Of a stretch of 64,000 nucleotides of DNA, positions 20,281 through 31,929 are shown in pieces (positions within the stretch are counted from its first letter, which is position 1; each line of letters starts with the position of its first letter). The stretch spans positions 38,833,194 through 38,897,193 of the forward strand of contig JAKSZU010000009.1 of assembly GCA_026018925.1 (NCBI GenBank), given 5' to 3'. Both the position numbers and the translations under genes were made by a program. The notes under the pieces were generated by a model. That model ran no database searches. It was given only the letters and a program-made list of their open reading frames with translations, and was not told the DNA's origin. The stretch is from Tupaia tana. Taxonomy: Eukaryota; Chordata; Mammalia; Scandentia; Tupaiidae.

Positions 20281-20955
20281 GAATACTTTGGTATCCTAGA
20301 GAATATTTGCTTTGATAATAATTTTCCTTCAGTGATAAAATGGACCACTTAAATCTCTGGAAGATACCTTAGAATAAAATCCTTTTTACTCAGTAATTGG
20401 GAGGGGGGAACAGAGTGAAGCACAGTTGAGGGTGCTGGTATAGAAAGCTCTGCAAGGTATAGTATATGAAAAGTCAGGCAATTAATGCAATAATGTTTAC
20501 CATACATATGAAGTATATACACACATATTTAACAGTGCAGTGTTCACTGCTGGAGATTCTTTAAAAACGTAAAAAATATAACCTAAATAAAGCCCTATTG
20601 AGTAAGATTATGAAATTCTTTAAGGTCTTCGAAGCATAGTTTAAGAAACCCTGGTGTTTGGCGTAAATTTTTCCCATTTGTACCATCCTAAAAATAGAGG
20701 ACTGAAGAGAAATATCAAGTATTTATCCTGATGTTTTTATGAATGAACATATTTCAAGTTAACTGAGTCTAGGAGCATGGCAACATTTTGAGAGGATGAC
20801 TTAGGACTCCAGGGACTCCTTTTACAAACATTTAAAGTGACATATAGAATTTGCATCTAGCATCCTCTTACATTACTTTAAGCTTCCTCTTCACTGACAT
20901 TGGGTGTCTGATTTCATTATGTTGCTCAATTCACTACAATTAATAATCATCGAAG
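20280..20955. other. No recognised feature
   Basis: AT-rich sequence. No coding frame and no repeat that I recognise. Confidence 0.4.
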
Positions 20956-21130
20956 GAAATTAAGTGCATAGCACTTACTGATGCTTACTTAGTTACATGC
21001 TTTATGCCAAGTAGGCATTAATTCCACAGCTATCCTATAAGATGTATACTAGTGTGATGCTTACTTTACAAATGAGAAAACACATTCTGATCATCTACCT
21101 AGTGTTGAGCTCTTCAAGCAGCAATGACCT
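20955..21130 (-). repeat. MIR
   Basis: GCACTTACTGATGCTTACTTAG...CTTACTTTACAAATGAGAAAACAC follows the minus-strand MIR pattern (ancient tRNA-derived mammalian SINE). Confidence 0.6.
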
Positions 21131-21154
21131 AGACTCTTCGTCTCCTTTACAACT

Positions 21155-21376
21155 TTATTTTTAAAGTCTATTTATTTATTCTGAGATAGATAGATAGATA
21201 AATAGATAGATAGATGATAGATAGATAGGCATTTTCAGAATCCCAATAGGGTCTTCACACCACAACCCACCCCTAGCCCATAGAAGGAAACTTTAGAACA
21301 CAAACCTGGAACCTTCCAGTGTGAGTTGAACATGGGACAGCATTGCATTTCCACTGCACTATCACAGCTGGCCTAA
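21155..21376 (-). repeat. Type-B SINE carrying a (GATA)n repeat
   Basis: An imperfect GATA microsatellite at 21186-21228 sits in the tail half. The CACACCACAACCCACCCC block and a head ending CACTATCACAGCTGGCC match the type-B SINEs. Confidence 0.65.
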
Positions 21377-21419
21377 CGCCGTGGACAAAGACTCAGGCAT
21401 TTTCAGAATCCCAGTAATC

Positions 21420-21800
21420 CAGGGAATGAAAGAAGGTATGATTGACTAGAACATAGATAAAACAAATACACTAAGAATGGCGGGGTGGAGAGAATGGAGA
21501 GTTAGGCAGAGTACAAAACCCATGTGCAATCTTGGAGAAGCAATTAAACAGATAATTAAAAATCATTGTGTTCAGTGCAATAAGTGAGATAAATGCTATG
21601 GGGGAATGTAAGGGAAACCTCTGAAGAAGGAAAGCCTTCCCAGAAAATGTGAGCTATGAAGAATGACAAAGCATTAGCTAGAATAAGAGGAGGGGGAGGG
21701 AAAGTTAATAGTGTTCCAGGTGGAGGGAACAACAAAGGCCTGGGGATGATAGGTAGCATAACAAGTCTAAGGAAAAGAGTGAGGATTGAAAATGATGGCC
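21420..21800 (-). repeat. L2-like ancient repeat
   Basis: Phrases such as TGTTCCAGGTGGAGGGAACAACAAAGGCCTGGGGATG match a widespread ancient mammalian repeat that I associate with L2. Similar sequence occurs at 55770-56130. The exact family is uncertain. Confidence 0.4.
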
Positions 21801-21964
21801 GTGGCTGATGGGGGGAATGGCAATGGGAGCATAAATGTATGTGCAGGAAAAGATTCCTGGGGTGAATCAGGTTGAAACAAGATTAAGATTAAGGTGTAGC
21901 CTCTGAAAAGGATAATTTAAAAGCAAACAAGTTTAAAATGCTTCTCAGTTCAGTTTATAGTGAA

Positions 21965-23756
21965 CCCAAGAGAGCCCTGAGCAGCCCCACTGCCACTGCA
22001 GGCTAGTTATTGTCACATACCTGGAGGACTGCTTGTGCTCCTGCAGCAGGCCCCAGTTGCCACCACTGCCACCATGAGCAGCCCGGCCAAGACCTAGAAC
22101 CCTCCTGCTGCCCTGCCATCATAGCTAACCCCTCCACATCACCACCACTCCACCTCAATCCCTGCCCTGGTCCCTTCTGAGCACTGTGGACACCAAGCCT
22201 GGCAGAATCCCAGGCAACAATGGCCCAGGTGACCTGGTGGCAGCAACTACCACTAAAGACAATAAAAAGAATATTCACAAGGAAAATTCTGGAAAGAGTA
22301 AAATGGTTCAATATAAGAAATAGATATGGTTTCATCCACAGAAATGACACCAAGGAAGCTGTAAGCACCCCAGACTGCCATAAGGAGTAATAACCCTGGG
22401 CAGTACTTTCTCAGGGTAGGAGATGTGGAACTGTGGAGGTGGGTGTTGATGGAGGAGAAAAGGTGGTGGAGGCAGCACCTATGGCAAGCCCTGGTGGGGT
22501 TGCATGCCAGAGTGTTAAGTATGCAGGAGGCTGCAACCATTATATATGCTAGCTACCCATAGGGTCCTCCAGGCAAGTAACAGCAGAATGATCAGACTAG
22601 TTGGGGGTGGGAGGATAGGTACGGAGGGGACAAGGAGTTGGAGAATGTCCCTGAAGCCCAGGTCCCACCAGGCAGGCCCTATTGCTGATGAAGGTTCTCA
22701 CCACTACGTGTGGAAACCCTATAGTGGCGATCACAGTATCCGTCCCTCTTGTGCAGGGAGACACAATGGAGGGTGCTGACCTCCTGGCTGCAGGAGAACA
22801 AGGGAGACTGGTGAGACTGAAATTGTATTGGGTTATAGAGCATGATTCCACGGCAGCCCTCCTAGCCAAAGACTGCCTAGAAGGGACTGCAATGAAGATT
22901 AAAACATCAAGATGAGAACAAGGTCAGCAGCAACCTTAGCACTGGTATTGCGGTCACTTTAATTACCAACTCAGACTCCCAGAAAACCCTAAACCACAAT
23001 AAGACAAAGAGACAAAAGCAGGCAATGCACCAGCTGAGAATTTGTCCTCTGGAAGGCTGAGTCGTACCTAGCTGAGTCAATGCTGGCTTACCATTTCTTT
23101 TTTTTTTTGCTATAGGGAGCGTGCGCTCACCAGACAGTCGAGACAGAGAGACAGACAGCGAGAAATCACCCCCCAGAGGGGATGGCCACGCCGCAATCCC
23201 TTCTCCTCCATTCTCCTCTTGGGATCTTGGGCACGCACGCACACGCGCCCGGCGTGAGTTTAAGCTGCCGGGTCTGGGACTCTAATTGCGGTTGACTACA
23301 TGGGAGTCCAGCGACATAGCCATTACGCTAGCTGCTGGTCCCCTGGCTTACCATTTCTAACGTCATCCAGTTTAGTTATCAAGCAAGAAATGATTATGAA
23401 ACTCCAGTAATGAGACATGCACAAAAGGTTGGTGCTGAAGACCTTAAGTGCTTGCTTTTTGCCTGTTGACCAGGTAACTACAACTGTCTGTATTAACTAT
23501 TCAGCATGGGATTTTAATTATTTTTACCTACAGATGCCTCTTTTTTGGTAATGACAAATGTGATGTTGTTTTAAAATCACTTGGTTTTTCTCAATATAGG
23601 TTTAAAGGTTTTTAAATTGTTTCATACCTGGTCAAGTTGAGATTTTTAAAAACTTTTAATTTGTAAGAAAAGTTTACAACTTTTTTTTTTTCAAAAAGAT
23701 CAACAAACTGCAAGCATCTGTTAGTAGAGGTCTTAACTTTGAAAAAAAAAATGCTT
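21965..23756 (+). pseudogene. YBX1P: Processed pseudogene of Y-box binding protein 1
   Basis: YBX1 is a cold-shock-domain mRNA-binding protein. The copy includes the 5' UTR (AGAGAGCCCTGAGCAGCCCCAC), an ATG at 22074 stopped at codon 8 (TAG 22095-22097), the cold-shock domain ([18 protein letters not shown] coded at 22296-22349), the acidic/basic tail (GETMEGADLLAAGEQGRLVR, near 22760-22820) and a long YBX1-type 3' UTR (GACCTTAAGTGCTTGCTTTTTGCC, 23430-23465). It ends in an A run at 23742-23751. A possible 10-bp duplication AAAATGCTTC lies at 21935-21944 and 23748-23757. Many stops and frameshifts show it is non-coding. A young SINE interrupts its 3' part. Confidence 0.92.
23099..23342 (-). repeat. 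Young SINE inside the YBX1 pseudogene, 16-bp target duplication
   Basis: CTGGCTTACCATTTCT at 23083-23098 recurs at 23343-23358. The copy is CpG-rich (CACACGCGCCCGGCGTGAG) and of the subfamily with GAGTTTAAGCTGCCGGG. Confidence 0.95.
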
Positions 23757-23759
23757 CCT

Positions 23760-24300
23760 TGCTTCAGTGTTTTGGAATAGAATATCTACATGAATAGAGA
23801 AAGGATCTTTACCTTTGTCTTTCAGTTCGCTTATTTCCAAATGCTTACTTTGTGTAGTTTCAGAAGTGCAATCATTTCGTAATGCTTCATTTGTTGAATA
23901 TATCTCCCAGATAAAATTTTAACTCTAAGAGGTACATGTTGAATTTAATAATAAAAATAAACAGAAGCAAAAACTCTTGATACAGAAAAGTCAGTGAGGT
24001 AAGTGTGTAATAAAATTATTAATCAAATTATGTGATTAAATCATCATTTATCAGTGAAGTGATTGGGAACAATTATATGATCGCCATACTGTGATTGATG
24101 AGTTAATTTACATTTCATAACTTAAATTTTCAGTATAATGGTGAAAAGTTATAACAGATCTTGGAAATATATAATTTAATATATTAGTTTTTAAATTTAT
24201 AGTCTAAAATAGTTTGAATATATGCCTCAACCATCATTTTGCTATCTGTTGTGTTCTTTTTTTTTTTTTTTAGTGCTTCATGCTCTCATTGAAAAAAATC
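23760..24300. other. No recognised feature
   Basis: AT-rich flank between the YBX1 pseudogene and the LINE-1 tail. No coding frame was found. Confidence 0.4.
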
Positions 24301-24760
24301 TCAGCTCTGATATAGGATTTTTTTTTTGTCAGCATGTTCTTTTTTTATTTTTTATTATCATCATATTCTTCTTTATATTACATTGAATTACATATAACTT
24401 TACAGTGTATTACACTGCTTTTTCAAAAGGGAATGCCATGCATGTCAGTCAGTACAGAGACATTAATCTCCCCACTTTAACATTCAATATCTTTTCTATG
24501 CTTTCCCCAATCATTATTATTATTATTCTAATTATTTTTTAAAACAGTCAATTGCTATTTCTCATTTTGCTTGTGCAAATACTTTGCCCATCATGAAATA
24601 CTTCTCAGACAAATCCAGTTGAGAATACTATACATGTCAACATCAACAGTTAATAAGCCATATCTGTTTCTCACTAATGTCCTGCCTCTCTATTGTTCAC
24701 TTGTTATCTTTCTCTATTCTCTTCTCTTCACTTCCCCCATTCCACACTGTCCTATTCTCG

Positions 24761-27700
24761 TTAAGTACCTTCACTGCTTTTATGTCCTCCAATTTTTTGC
24801 TCTCTATTATAGAGTGCTGATAGTCGGTATATATTGAGTGGATACATACAATATCTTTCTTTCATAGCCTGGCTTACTTTACTCAGCAATATATCCTCCG
24901 TATCTGACCACTTTCTATCAAATTCCAGGGTCTTGTTATTTTTTATGGCTGAGCAGTATTCCATAGAGTATATATACCACACTTTTCCAATCCATTCATC
25001 AGTTTGTGGACATTTAGGTTGGTTCCATGTCTTGGCAATTGTGAATAATGCTGCAATAAACATTGATGTGCAAGCACTTTTCTGACTGAGCGTTCTCCTG
25101 TCTTTTGGGTAAATACCCAGAAGTGGGATTGCTGGATCAAATGGTAGTTCTATTTGTAGATCTTTGAGGAACCTCCATATTGTTCTCCACAGTGGTTGAA
25201 CTAGTTTACATTCCCACCAACAGTGTAGGAGGGTTCCTTTTTCACCACATCCCCGCCAACACTTATCACTTTTTATATTCTTAATCTTTGCCATTCTGAC
25301 AGGGGTTAGGTGGTATCTCATTGTAGTTTTTATCTGCATCTCCCTTATGATGAGGGATGTTGAGCATTTTCTCATATGCTTTTTGGCTGTTCGTATGTCT
25401 TCCTTAGAGAGACTTTTATTCAGCTCATTTTCCCATCTTTTAATTGGGTTCATCATTTTTTTTCACATAAGGCACTTGAGTTCCCTATGTATTCTGGTTA
25501 TCAGTCCCTTGTCTGAGGCATATTTAACAAAAATATTTTCCCATTCTGAGGGTTGTCGGTTCACACTTGTTACTGTGTCCTTTGCTGTGCAAAAACTTCT
25601 TAGTCTAATATAGTCCCACTTGTCTATTTTAGGGATTATTGCCTGTGCTGTGGGAGTCTTATTTAAGAAGTCTTTGCCTACTCCAATGTCTCCCAGAGTT
25701 TCCCCAGCATTTTCCACCAGTAGTTTTATTGTTTGAGGTCTTAGGTTCAGATCTTTGATCCATTTTGAGTTGACTGTTGTTAATGGTGAAAGATGAGGGT
25801 TCAGTTTCATCTTTCTGCAGGTGGATACCCAGTTTTTCCAGCACCATTTACTAAAGATGTTTTCCTTTTCCCAATGGATTGACTGATATCCTTTGTCAAA
25901 GATCAGTTGGCTGTAAGCTTTGGGGGTTATTTCTGGGGTCTCTATTCTCTTCCATTGGTCCACTTGTCTGTTTTTATGCCAATACCATGCTGTTTTGATG
26001 ACCACAGCTTTCTAGTATATCTTGGGATCAGGGAGTGATATGCCTCCTACTCCATTCTTCTTGTGCAGGATTGCTTTTGCAATATGAGGTCTTTTATGGT
26101 TCCAGACAAATTCTATGATTGTCTTTTCTAGATCTGTGAAGAATATCTCTGGTATTTTGATTGGAATTGCATTAAACATGTAGATTAATTTGGGTAGAAT
26201 TACCATTTTGATTATGTTAATTCTTCCAATCCAGGAGCATGGGATGTCCTTCCACATTTTTATGTCACTTTCAATGTCTCTTTTAAGATTTTCATAGTTT
26301 TCTTTATAAAGGTCTTTGACTTTCTTAGTTAGGTTTATCCCTAGGTATCTTATACAGCTTGTGGCTACAGTGAAAGGGATTCCTTTCTTCAGCTCTGCTT
26401 CGTTCAACTTGTTGTTTATAAATAGAAATGCTATAGATTTTTGGATATTGATTTTGTATCCTGCCACCTTACTGTATTCACTTATTACTTCAAGCAGTTT
26501 TTTCATGGACACCTTTGGGTCTTCTATGTATACCATCATGTCATCTGCAAATAAAGATATTTTCAATTCTTCTTTGCCTATTCGAATGTCTTTAATATTA
26601 TTCTCTTCTCTGATTGCAATAGCTAAGACTTCCAGTACTATATTAAAGAGCAGTGGAGAAAGTGGGCAGCCTTGCCTAGTACCTGTTTTCAGAGGAAAAG
26701 CTTTCAGCTTTTCCCCATTCAGTATAATGTTAGCTGTAGGTTTTTCATAGATTGCTTTTATTGTGTTCAGAAATGACCCTTCTATACCAATCTTACTGAG
26801 AGTCTTAATCATAAAAGGATGTTGTATTTTATCAAATGCTTTCTCCGCATCAATTGAGATGATCATATGGTTTTTATCTTTCTTTCTGTTAATGTGGTGT
26901 ATTACATTTATGGTCTTGCGTATATTAAACCAACCTTGCATCCCTGGTATAAAGCCTACCTGATCGTGATGAATGATCTTTGTTATATGTTGTTGGATAC
27001 TATTTGCGAGTATCTTGTTGAGAATTTTCGCGTCTATATTCATCAATGATATTGGTCTGTAGTTTTCCTTTTTTGTCATATCTTTATCTGTTTTGGGGAT
27101 GAGGATGATGGAGGCTTCATAAAATGAATTTGGAAGGTTTCCTTCCTTTTGAATCTTTAGAAATAATTTTAGTAGGATAGGGGTTAACTCTTCCTTAAAA
27201 GTTTTGTAGAATTCACAAGTGAAGCCATCTGGGCCTGGGCTTTTCTTTGTTGGGAGTTTATTTATTACTGATTCAATCTCCTGGCTTGTTATGGGTCTAT
27301 TCAGGTTCTCTATGTCTTCCTGATCCAATCTTGGTAGATTATATGCATCCAGGAATTTGTCCATCTCCTCCAGGTTATCTTGTTTGTTGGCGTAAAGTTG
27401 CTCATAGTATCCTCTAATGATATTTTGTATTTCTCCTATGTCTGTGGTAATATTGCCTGTTTCATCACATATTTGATTAATCTGGTTTCTTTCTTTCTTC
27501 TTCTTAATCAGTCTATCCAATGGTGTGTCGATCTTGTTAATCTTTTCAAAGAACCAGCTTTTGCTTTCATTTATTTTCTGTATGGTTCGTTTATTTTCTA
27601 TTTCATTTATTTCTGCTCGAACCTTTATTATTTGTTTTTGCCTGGCATTTTGGGGGTTTGTTTGTTGTTGTTTTTCCAATTCTCTGAGGCATGATGATAA

Positions 27701-28660
27701 GTTATCTACTTGCCATCTTTCTATCCTTTTCTTATGCGCACTAATTGCTATGAATTTCCCTCTTATGACTGCTTTTGCTGTGTCCCATAGATTCTGGACA
27801 CTTGTGTACTCATTATCATTAGTTTCCATAAATTTTTTTATTTCAGCCTTAATTTCTTCAGTAGTGAAGAAGTCATTCAGAAGTAGGTTGTTCAGTCTCC
27901 ATGTGTTCGTGTATCTTCGGGGTTGTGTCTTGAAATTAATCTTGAGTTTAATTCCATCATGGTCAGAGAAGATGCTGGGTACAGTTTCTATGCCTTTGAA
28001 TCTATAAAGGCTTGATTTGTGTCCTAATATATGATCTATCTTTGAAAAGGTTCCATGTCGGGGTGAGAAAAATGTATATGTTGTGGACGTAGGGTGGAAA
28101 GTTCTATAGATATCTGTCAAGTCCATTCCATTTATAGTATCATTTAAGTCCTGTATCTCTCTATTTATTTTCTGTCTAGAAGATCTGTCTATAGGAGATA
28201 ATGGGGTGTTGAGATCTCCAACAATTATAGTATTTCTCTCTATCTCTCCTTTTAGCTCCAGCAGTCTTTCCTTCACATATTTAAGTGCACCTGAGTTGGG
28301 TGCGTAGATATTTATAAGGGTTATGTCTTCTTGCTGGATTACCCCATTTACTATTATATAATGCCCTTCTTTGTCTCTTCTTACAGTCTTTGTCTTGAAA
28401 TCTATTTTGTCTGAGATCAACATCACTACTCCAGCCCTTTTTTGATTTCCATTTGCATGGAATATCTTTTTCCAGCCCTTTACTTTTAGTCTATGTATGT
28501 CTTTATCCATAAGGTGAGTTTCTTGTAGGCAACAGATAGAGGGTTTCTGTTTTCTTATCCATTCAGCCAGTCTATGTCTCTTAACTGGAGAATTTAATCC
28601 ATTGACATTCAATGTAATTATCGATATTTCCGTACCTGATCCTATCACTAAGTGAGCCAT
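24761..28660 (-). pseudogene. LINE-1 ORF2 (endonuclease/reverse transcriptase), two nonsense codons
   Basis: ORF2p nicks target DNA and reverse-transcribes its own RNA. One continuous frame from ATG 28658-28660 contains the APE-type endonuclease (N in ITLNVNG near residue 18-20, E47 in [19 protein letters not shown]), the reverse transcriptase (SPGPDGF, IIIPK-like block, [11 protein letters not shown], catalytic FADD near residue 700) and the C-terminal domain ([18 protein letters not shown], a cysteine-rich motif). A TAG at 26012-26014 ends the first 882 residues, where a Tyr codon is expected. A TGA lies at 25463-25465. Both stops fall after the catalytic RT residues, so the truncated product would keep endonuclease and RT but lack the C-terminal domain. 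Confidence 0.95.
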
Positions 28661-28703
28661 TATCTTGATTGCTTTTTGTTCTCGTATAACTGTCTCTGAT
28701 TTT

Positions 28704-29672
28704 TTAGCTTTCCTGGTATAATACTCCCTTCAGAACCTCTTGAAGAGCTGGTCTGGAGTTGGTAAATTCCTTCAAATTTTGTTTATTCGAGAATGTTTTT
28801 ATCTTTTTTTCCCATATGAAAGATAATTTTGCCGGGTATAGTATTCTTGGTTGAAATTGTTTTTCACTCAACACTTTTACTATACTTCCCCATTCTTTCC
28901 TTTCCTGCATTGTTTTGACTGAGAGATCCGATGTTAGCCTGATGGGGTGACCTTTGTAAGTAACCTGGCGTTTCCCTCTTGCCAACTTTAGTATCTTGTC
29001 TTTGTCTGTTGTTTTTGCCAGTCTGGCTATAATGTGCCTTGGAGAAGATCTTCTTGGGTTGATTCTACCCGGGGTCCTATGTATTTCCTGGGTCTGGATA
29101 CTTGAATGCCTTTGTAGATTTGGAAAGTTTTCTTCCAGGATCTCATGGAATAAATTATCTAGGCCCTTATTATTTTCTTCCTCTTCTGGAATACCAATTA
29201 TCCGGATGTTGGGGCGCTTGATAGTATCCAGTATTCCTCATATATTATCCTCATTTTTCATGGTTGTTTTCCCAATCTTCTTGATACTTTTTTCTAGGTC
29301 AGATGTTTTGTCTTCTACGTTGGAGATTCAATCTTCTGCCTGGTCTAACCTACTTTTAATACTTTCAAGGGAGGTTTTGATTTCCTGTATCACATTCTTC
29401 AATCCTAAAAGTTCCATCTGGTTCTTGTTTAAGGTATCCATTTCTTCTTTCAAGACACTGAAGGACTTCCTCATCTCCTGGAGCTCCTTGTCTCTTTTCT
29501 CTTCCATCTCAGTTAGTTTGGTCACTACAAATAATCTGAATTCCTTATCAGACATGTCCACGACGTCCATTGTATTGACTGTGGGTGGTGTAGGCTTGAT
29601 GATTTCCCTTGGAGGAGAGGCCTTTTCTTGGTTGCTCATATTTCTTGAGCCTCTGCGATTGTTCCTAGTCAT
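28704..29672 (-). pseudogene. LINE-1 ORF1 (RNA-binding protein), two nonsense codons
   Basis: A 322-codon frame starting MTRNNRRGSRN. The N-terminal tail and coiled coil (KLTEMEEKRDKELQEMRKS, SLESIKSRLDQAED) lead to the RRM/C-terminal domain (IRLTSDLSVKTMQERKEW, RILYPAKLSFIW). TGA codons at 29325-29327 and 29238-29240 replace expected Arg codons, consistent with CGA to TGA deamination at CpG. No frameshift is seen. Homologous to the HAL1 ORF1 at 11002. Confidence 0.93.
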
Positions 29673-30300
29673 CAGGTAATCTATATGTTTCTTCCTAACT
29701 GATTGTTAAAAGTTGTACAGGCTTAGAAAAGTGATGATTTCCCTTGTGGTTGGCCTACCTGTTGCTCACAATTACCATTAACTGTTGCCACTACCCTGGA
29801 TGGCCCAAAGTCCTCACTGTCTCTAAGGAGAGGTGAGTCTTCAATTGACTGAATAAGCAACACCCCAAAAGCAAAGAAAAACAGAATGAAAAAAGGAAAT
29901 TGCGTGGCGCGCATGTGCGCCGTGCGCTATTCAAATCACTACAATTCAAAGAGTCCAAAGGCTAGTGGGAAAGAGTCAGAAGATGAGTGACAAGACCAGG
30001 TTGGTCGGGCCTGCAGCCTGAGTCCGCCTGGAGCCCGGAACTGCTGGCCGGCTCGATCCGGGTTGCGGGTGGGGTGGGGTGGGAGTTCGCCTTAAAGTCC
30101 CAGACAACCAACCTGGGGTCCAAGGAGGAGAAACAGTGGGGATGTGTGGAGATTCAGAAGGGTTGGGCCTGCAGCCTGAGTCCGCCTGGAGCCTGGAACT
30201 GCTCTCTGTTGTGTTCTTCTGTGTTTGTGCTGTATGCAAATAGGCTGCCAGTCAAGGATTTCACAACCTATTTCTTCAGGTTGAATGGTTTTATCTTTTT
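29673..30300 (-). promoter_or_regulatory. LINE-1 5' UTR with tandem monomer
   Basis: A 43-base segment at 30003-30045 recurs at 30161-30203 with few changes, a 158-bp period, so at least one full promoter-like monomer plus part of a second is present. The region is GC-rich with CpGs (GCGTGGCGCGCATGTGCGCC, 29901-29920). Internal promoters with tandem monomers are known from mouse LINE-1. Promoter function here is inferred. Confidence 0.65.
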
Positions 30301-30319
30301 TTTTTTTTTTTTTTTTGCC

Positions 30320-30945
30320 AAAGATCAAATTCTGACCCTTATATCTTTATATAAAACCATATAAATGGTGCCCATGAATCCCCTTCCCTCATTAGTCCTA
30401 ATTTAGAGCCTTAACAAAATAATAAATTGAAGATTAAACTATTTATTTGAAGTCACAGAGACCAGAAAAAGGCAAATTAGATCATCTCTAAAGGAGAAAT
30501 TAATTGAGTTTTGTGTTTGTGTGCAGACCAAAGATAAAAAATATTTTTCTCCCTCAACCTCTCAGGGTCTTGACAAGGACATATGAAAAAAATGGGAAGT
30601 TCTTTCCAAAAGGAAAAAAAAATACTATTACTGAATTTGCTACTAAAAGGTCAATAAGATACCTAAAAATAAACACTTTTTTTGGTAAATTATTGAGATC
30701 AATCTTACTTAACAATATTTCTCAATGTGCATTAAAATAATTTGAGTGTGTCGACAATAAAATTTTCTGGAACATAACAATTTAATTACCCCCATATATA
30801 CCAAACAAATCAAAATATCTGGTTGGTGGGCCTTGGAAATCATTTTAACATCAGAAAGTGAGTGAGTAAACACTATTCGCCAATGTGTGTGTATGTGTGT
30901 GTGCGTGGTATTAGTTTAGAAGAGAATGGAAAGCAGGAAATGATA
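30320..30945. other. No recognised feature
   Basis: AT-rich flank. A 78-codon plus frame (30504-30740) shows no family resemblance. A short TG run lies near 30883-30903. Confidence 0.4.
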
Positions 30946-30948
30946 ATC

Positions 30949-31210
30949 TCTTTTTTTTTTTTTTAGAGAGAGAGATTTTTGCTATAGGACACATACATTC
31001 TCTGGAGAGACAGAGAGACAAAAAATGAGAAATCACCTCCCCGGGGATATGGCCACACCGTAATCCCTTCTCCTCCGTTCTCCTCTCAGGATCTTGGACA
31101 TGCACACACACGCGCCCAGCATGAATTTTAAGCTGCCTATTCTAGGACTCAAACCGCAGTTGACTACATGGGAGTCCAGTGATGTAACCATCATATTATC
31201 TGCTGGTCCC
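30949..31210 (-). repeat. tRNA-derived SINE (long form)
   Basis: T run, AGAGAGAGATTTTTGCTATAGGACACATAC, CACCTCCCCGGGG, CTCAGGATCTTGGACATGC and a head ending TATCTGCTGGTCCC. Confidence 0.88.
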
Positions 31211-31214
31211 AGGA

Positions 31215-31566
31215 ATAATAATCCTCAGTTTCTCATTTTTGTAGGTGTCTACTTTTACAACTTTCCATAAAGCTTTTACTGTATATAATTAATTTTTCAA
31301 GCAAATAGTTTTCTGAAAGTCTGTTTTCCATCACAGTCTAGGATTAAGCGAGTGGAAGGAAAATTTTAATCAAATGTTACATTTAAATTGGGATTTCAAA
31401 GATGTATATGAATGTATCAGGCATTGATCACATACTAAAACTGAAGAAAAATTGCCCCCCATATTTGATAAAGATATTTTTTCATTCTCTGTGACCCTAG
31501 ACTTTTTTCTTCTTTGACTTAAATTGGTACCTACATAACAATCTATATGATCACTTTTGGGTATGC

Positions 31567-31604
<38 letters not shown>

Positions 31605-31755
31605 GCCTTGTCTATTATTAATTCATTGCCTCTATGTTTAAATTTGAGTTTTGAAGGCTATACAACTGACATTCTTCTGATTTGGAAACAAACTCATAGG
31701 AGCCAACTCTATTTAAAATTCTGGTGGAAACTCAGACTTAATAAACAAATTATTG
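31215..31755. other. No gene; contains an (AC)n microsatellite
   Basis: Apart from the AC run at 31569-31600 I recognise nothing in this AT-rich stretch. Confidence 0.45.
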
Positions 31756-31756
31756 T

Positions 31757-31925
31757 GAACAGCAGGAGGAGTGGTGGTAAAGGTGCTGGACACCCCCACA
31801 TGGCTGACCACGGTTCAAGTCTGTGACCTGGCGGCTTGCTTCCTCACTTTCCCTCTTTATCTGTCTGTCTCTCTGATCAAACTAAAAATAAACGAGTGAA
31901 TAAATAAAATTAAATATTTAAAAAG
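31757..31925 (+). repeat. Short-form tRNA-derived SINE
   Basis: Head GAACAGCAGGAGGAGTGGTGG, B-box-like GGTTCAAGTCTG, CT-rich body and a CTCTGATCAAACTAAAAATAAA tail. It matches the copy at 5499-5680. Confidence 0.85.
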
Positions 31926-31929
31926 ATAA

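Larger units (their letters stand above)
24318..30300 (-). mobile_element. Near-full-length LINE-1
   Basis: About 6 kb in minus orientation. The order is 5' UTR with monomer repeats (29673-30300), ORF1 (28704-29672), a 43-bp spacer, ORF2 (24761-28660), and a 3' UTR ending in an A-rich tail (T run from 24318 on the plus strand). Each ORF has two in-frame stops but no frameshift that I can find, so it is a relatively recent, now inactive copy. No clear target duplication was found, and the 5' boundary near 30300 is approximate. Confidence 0.93.

Noticed and set aside
22074..22915. YBX1-like segment as a working gene
   Set aside because: A stop at codon 8 and multiple frameshifts, with a poly(A) end and no introns: a processed pseudogene.
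27525..28007. 160-codon plus-strand frame (and 26316-26750)
   Set aside because: Antisense shadows of LINE-1 ORF2; hydrophobic only because they mirror its codons.
28996..29679. 227-codon plus-strand frame
   Set aside because: Antisense shadow of the LINE-1 ORF1.
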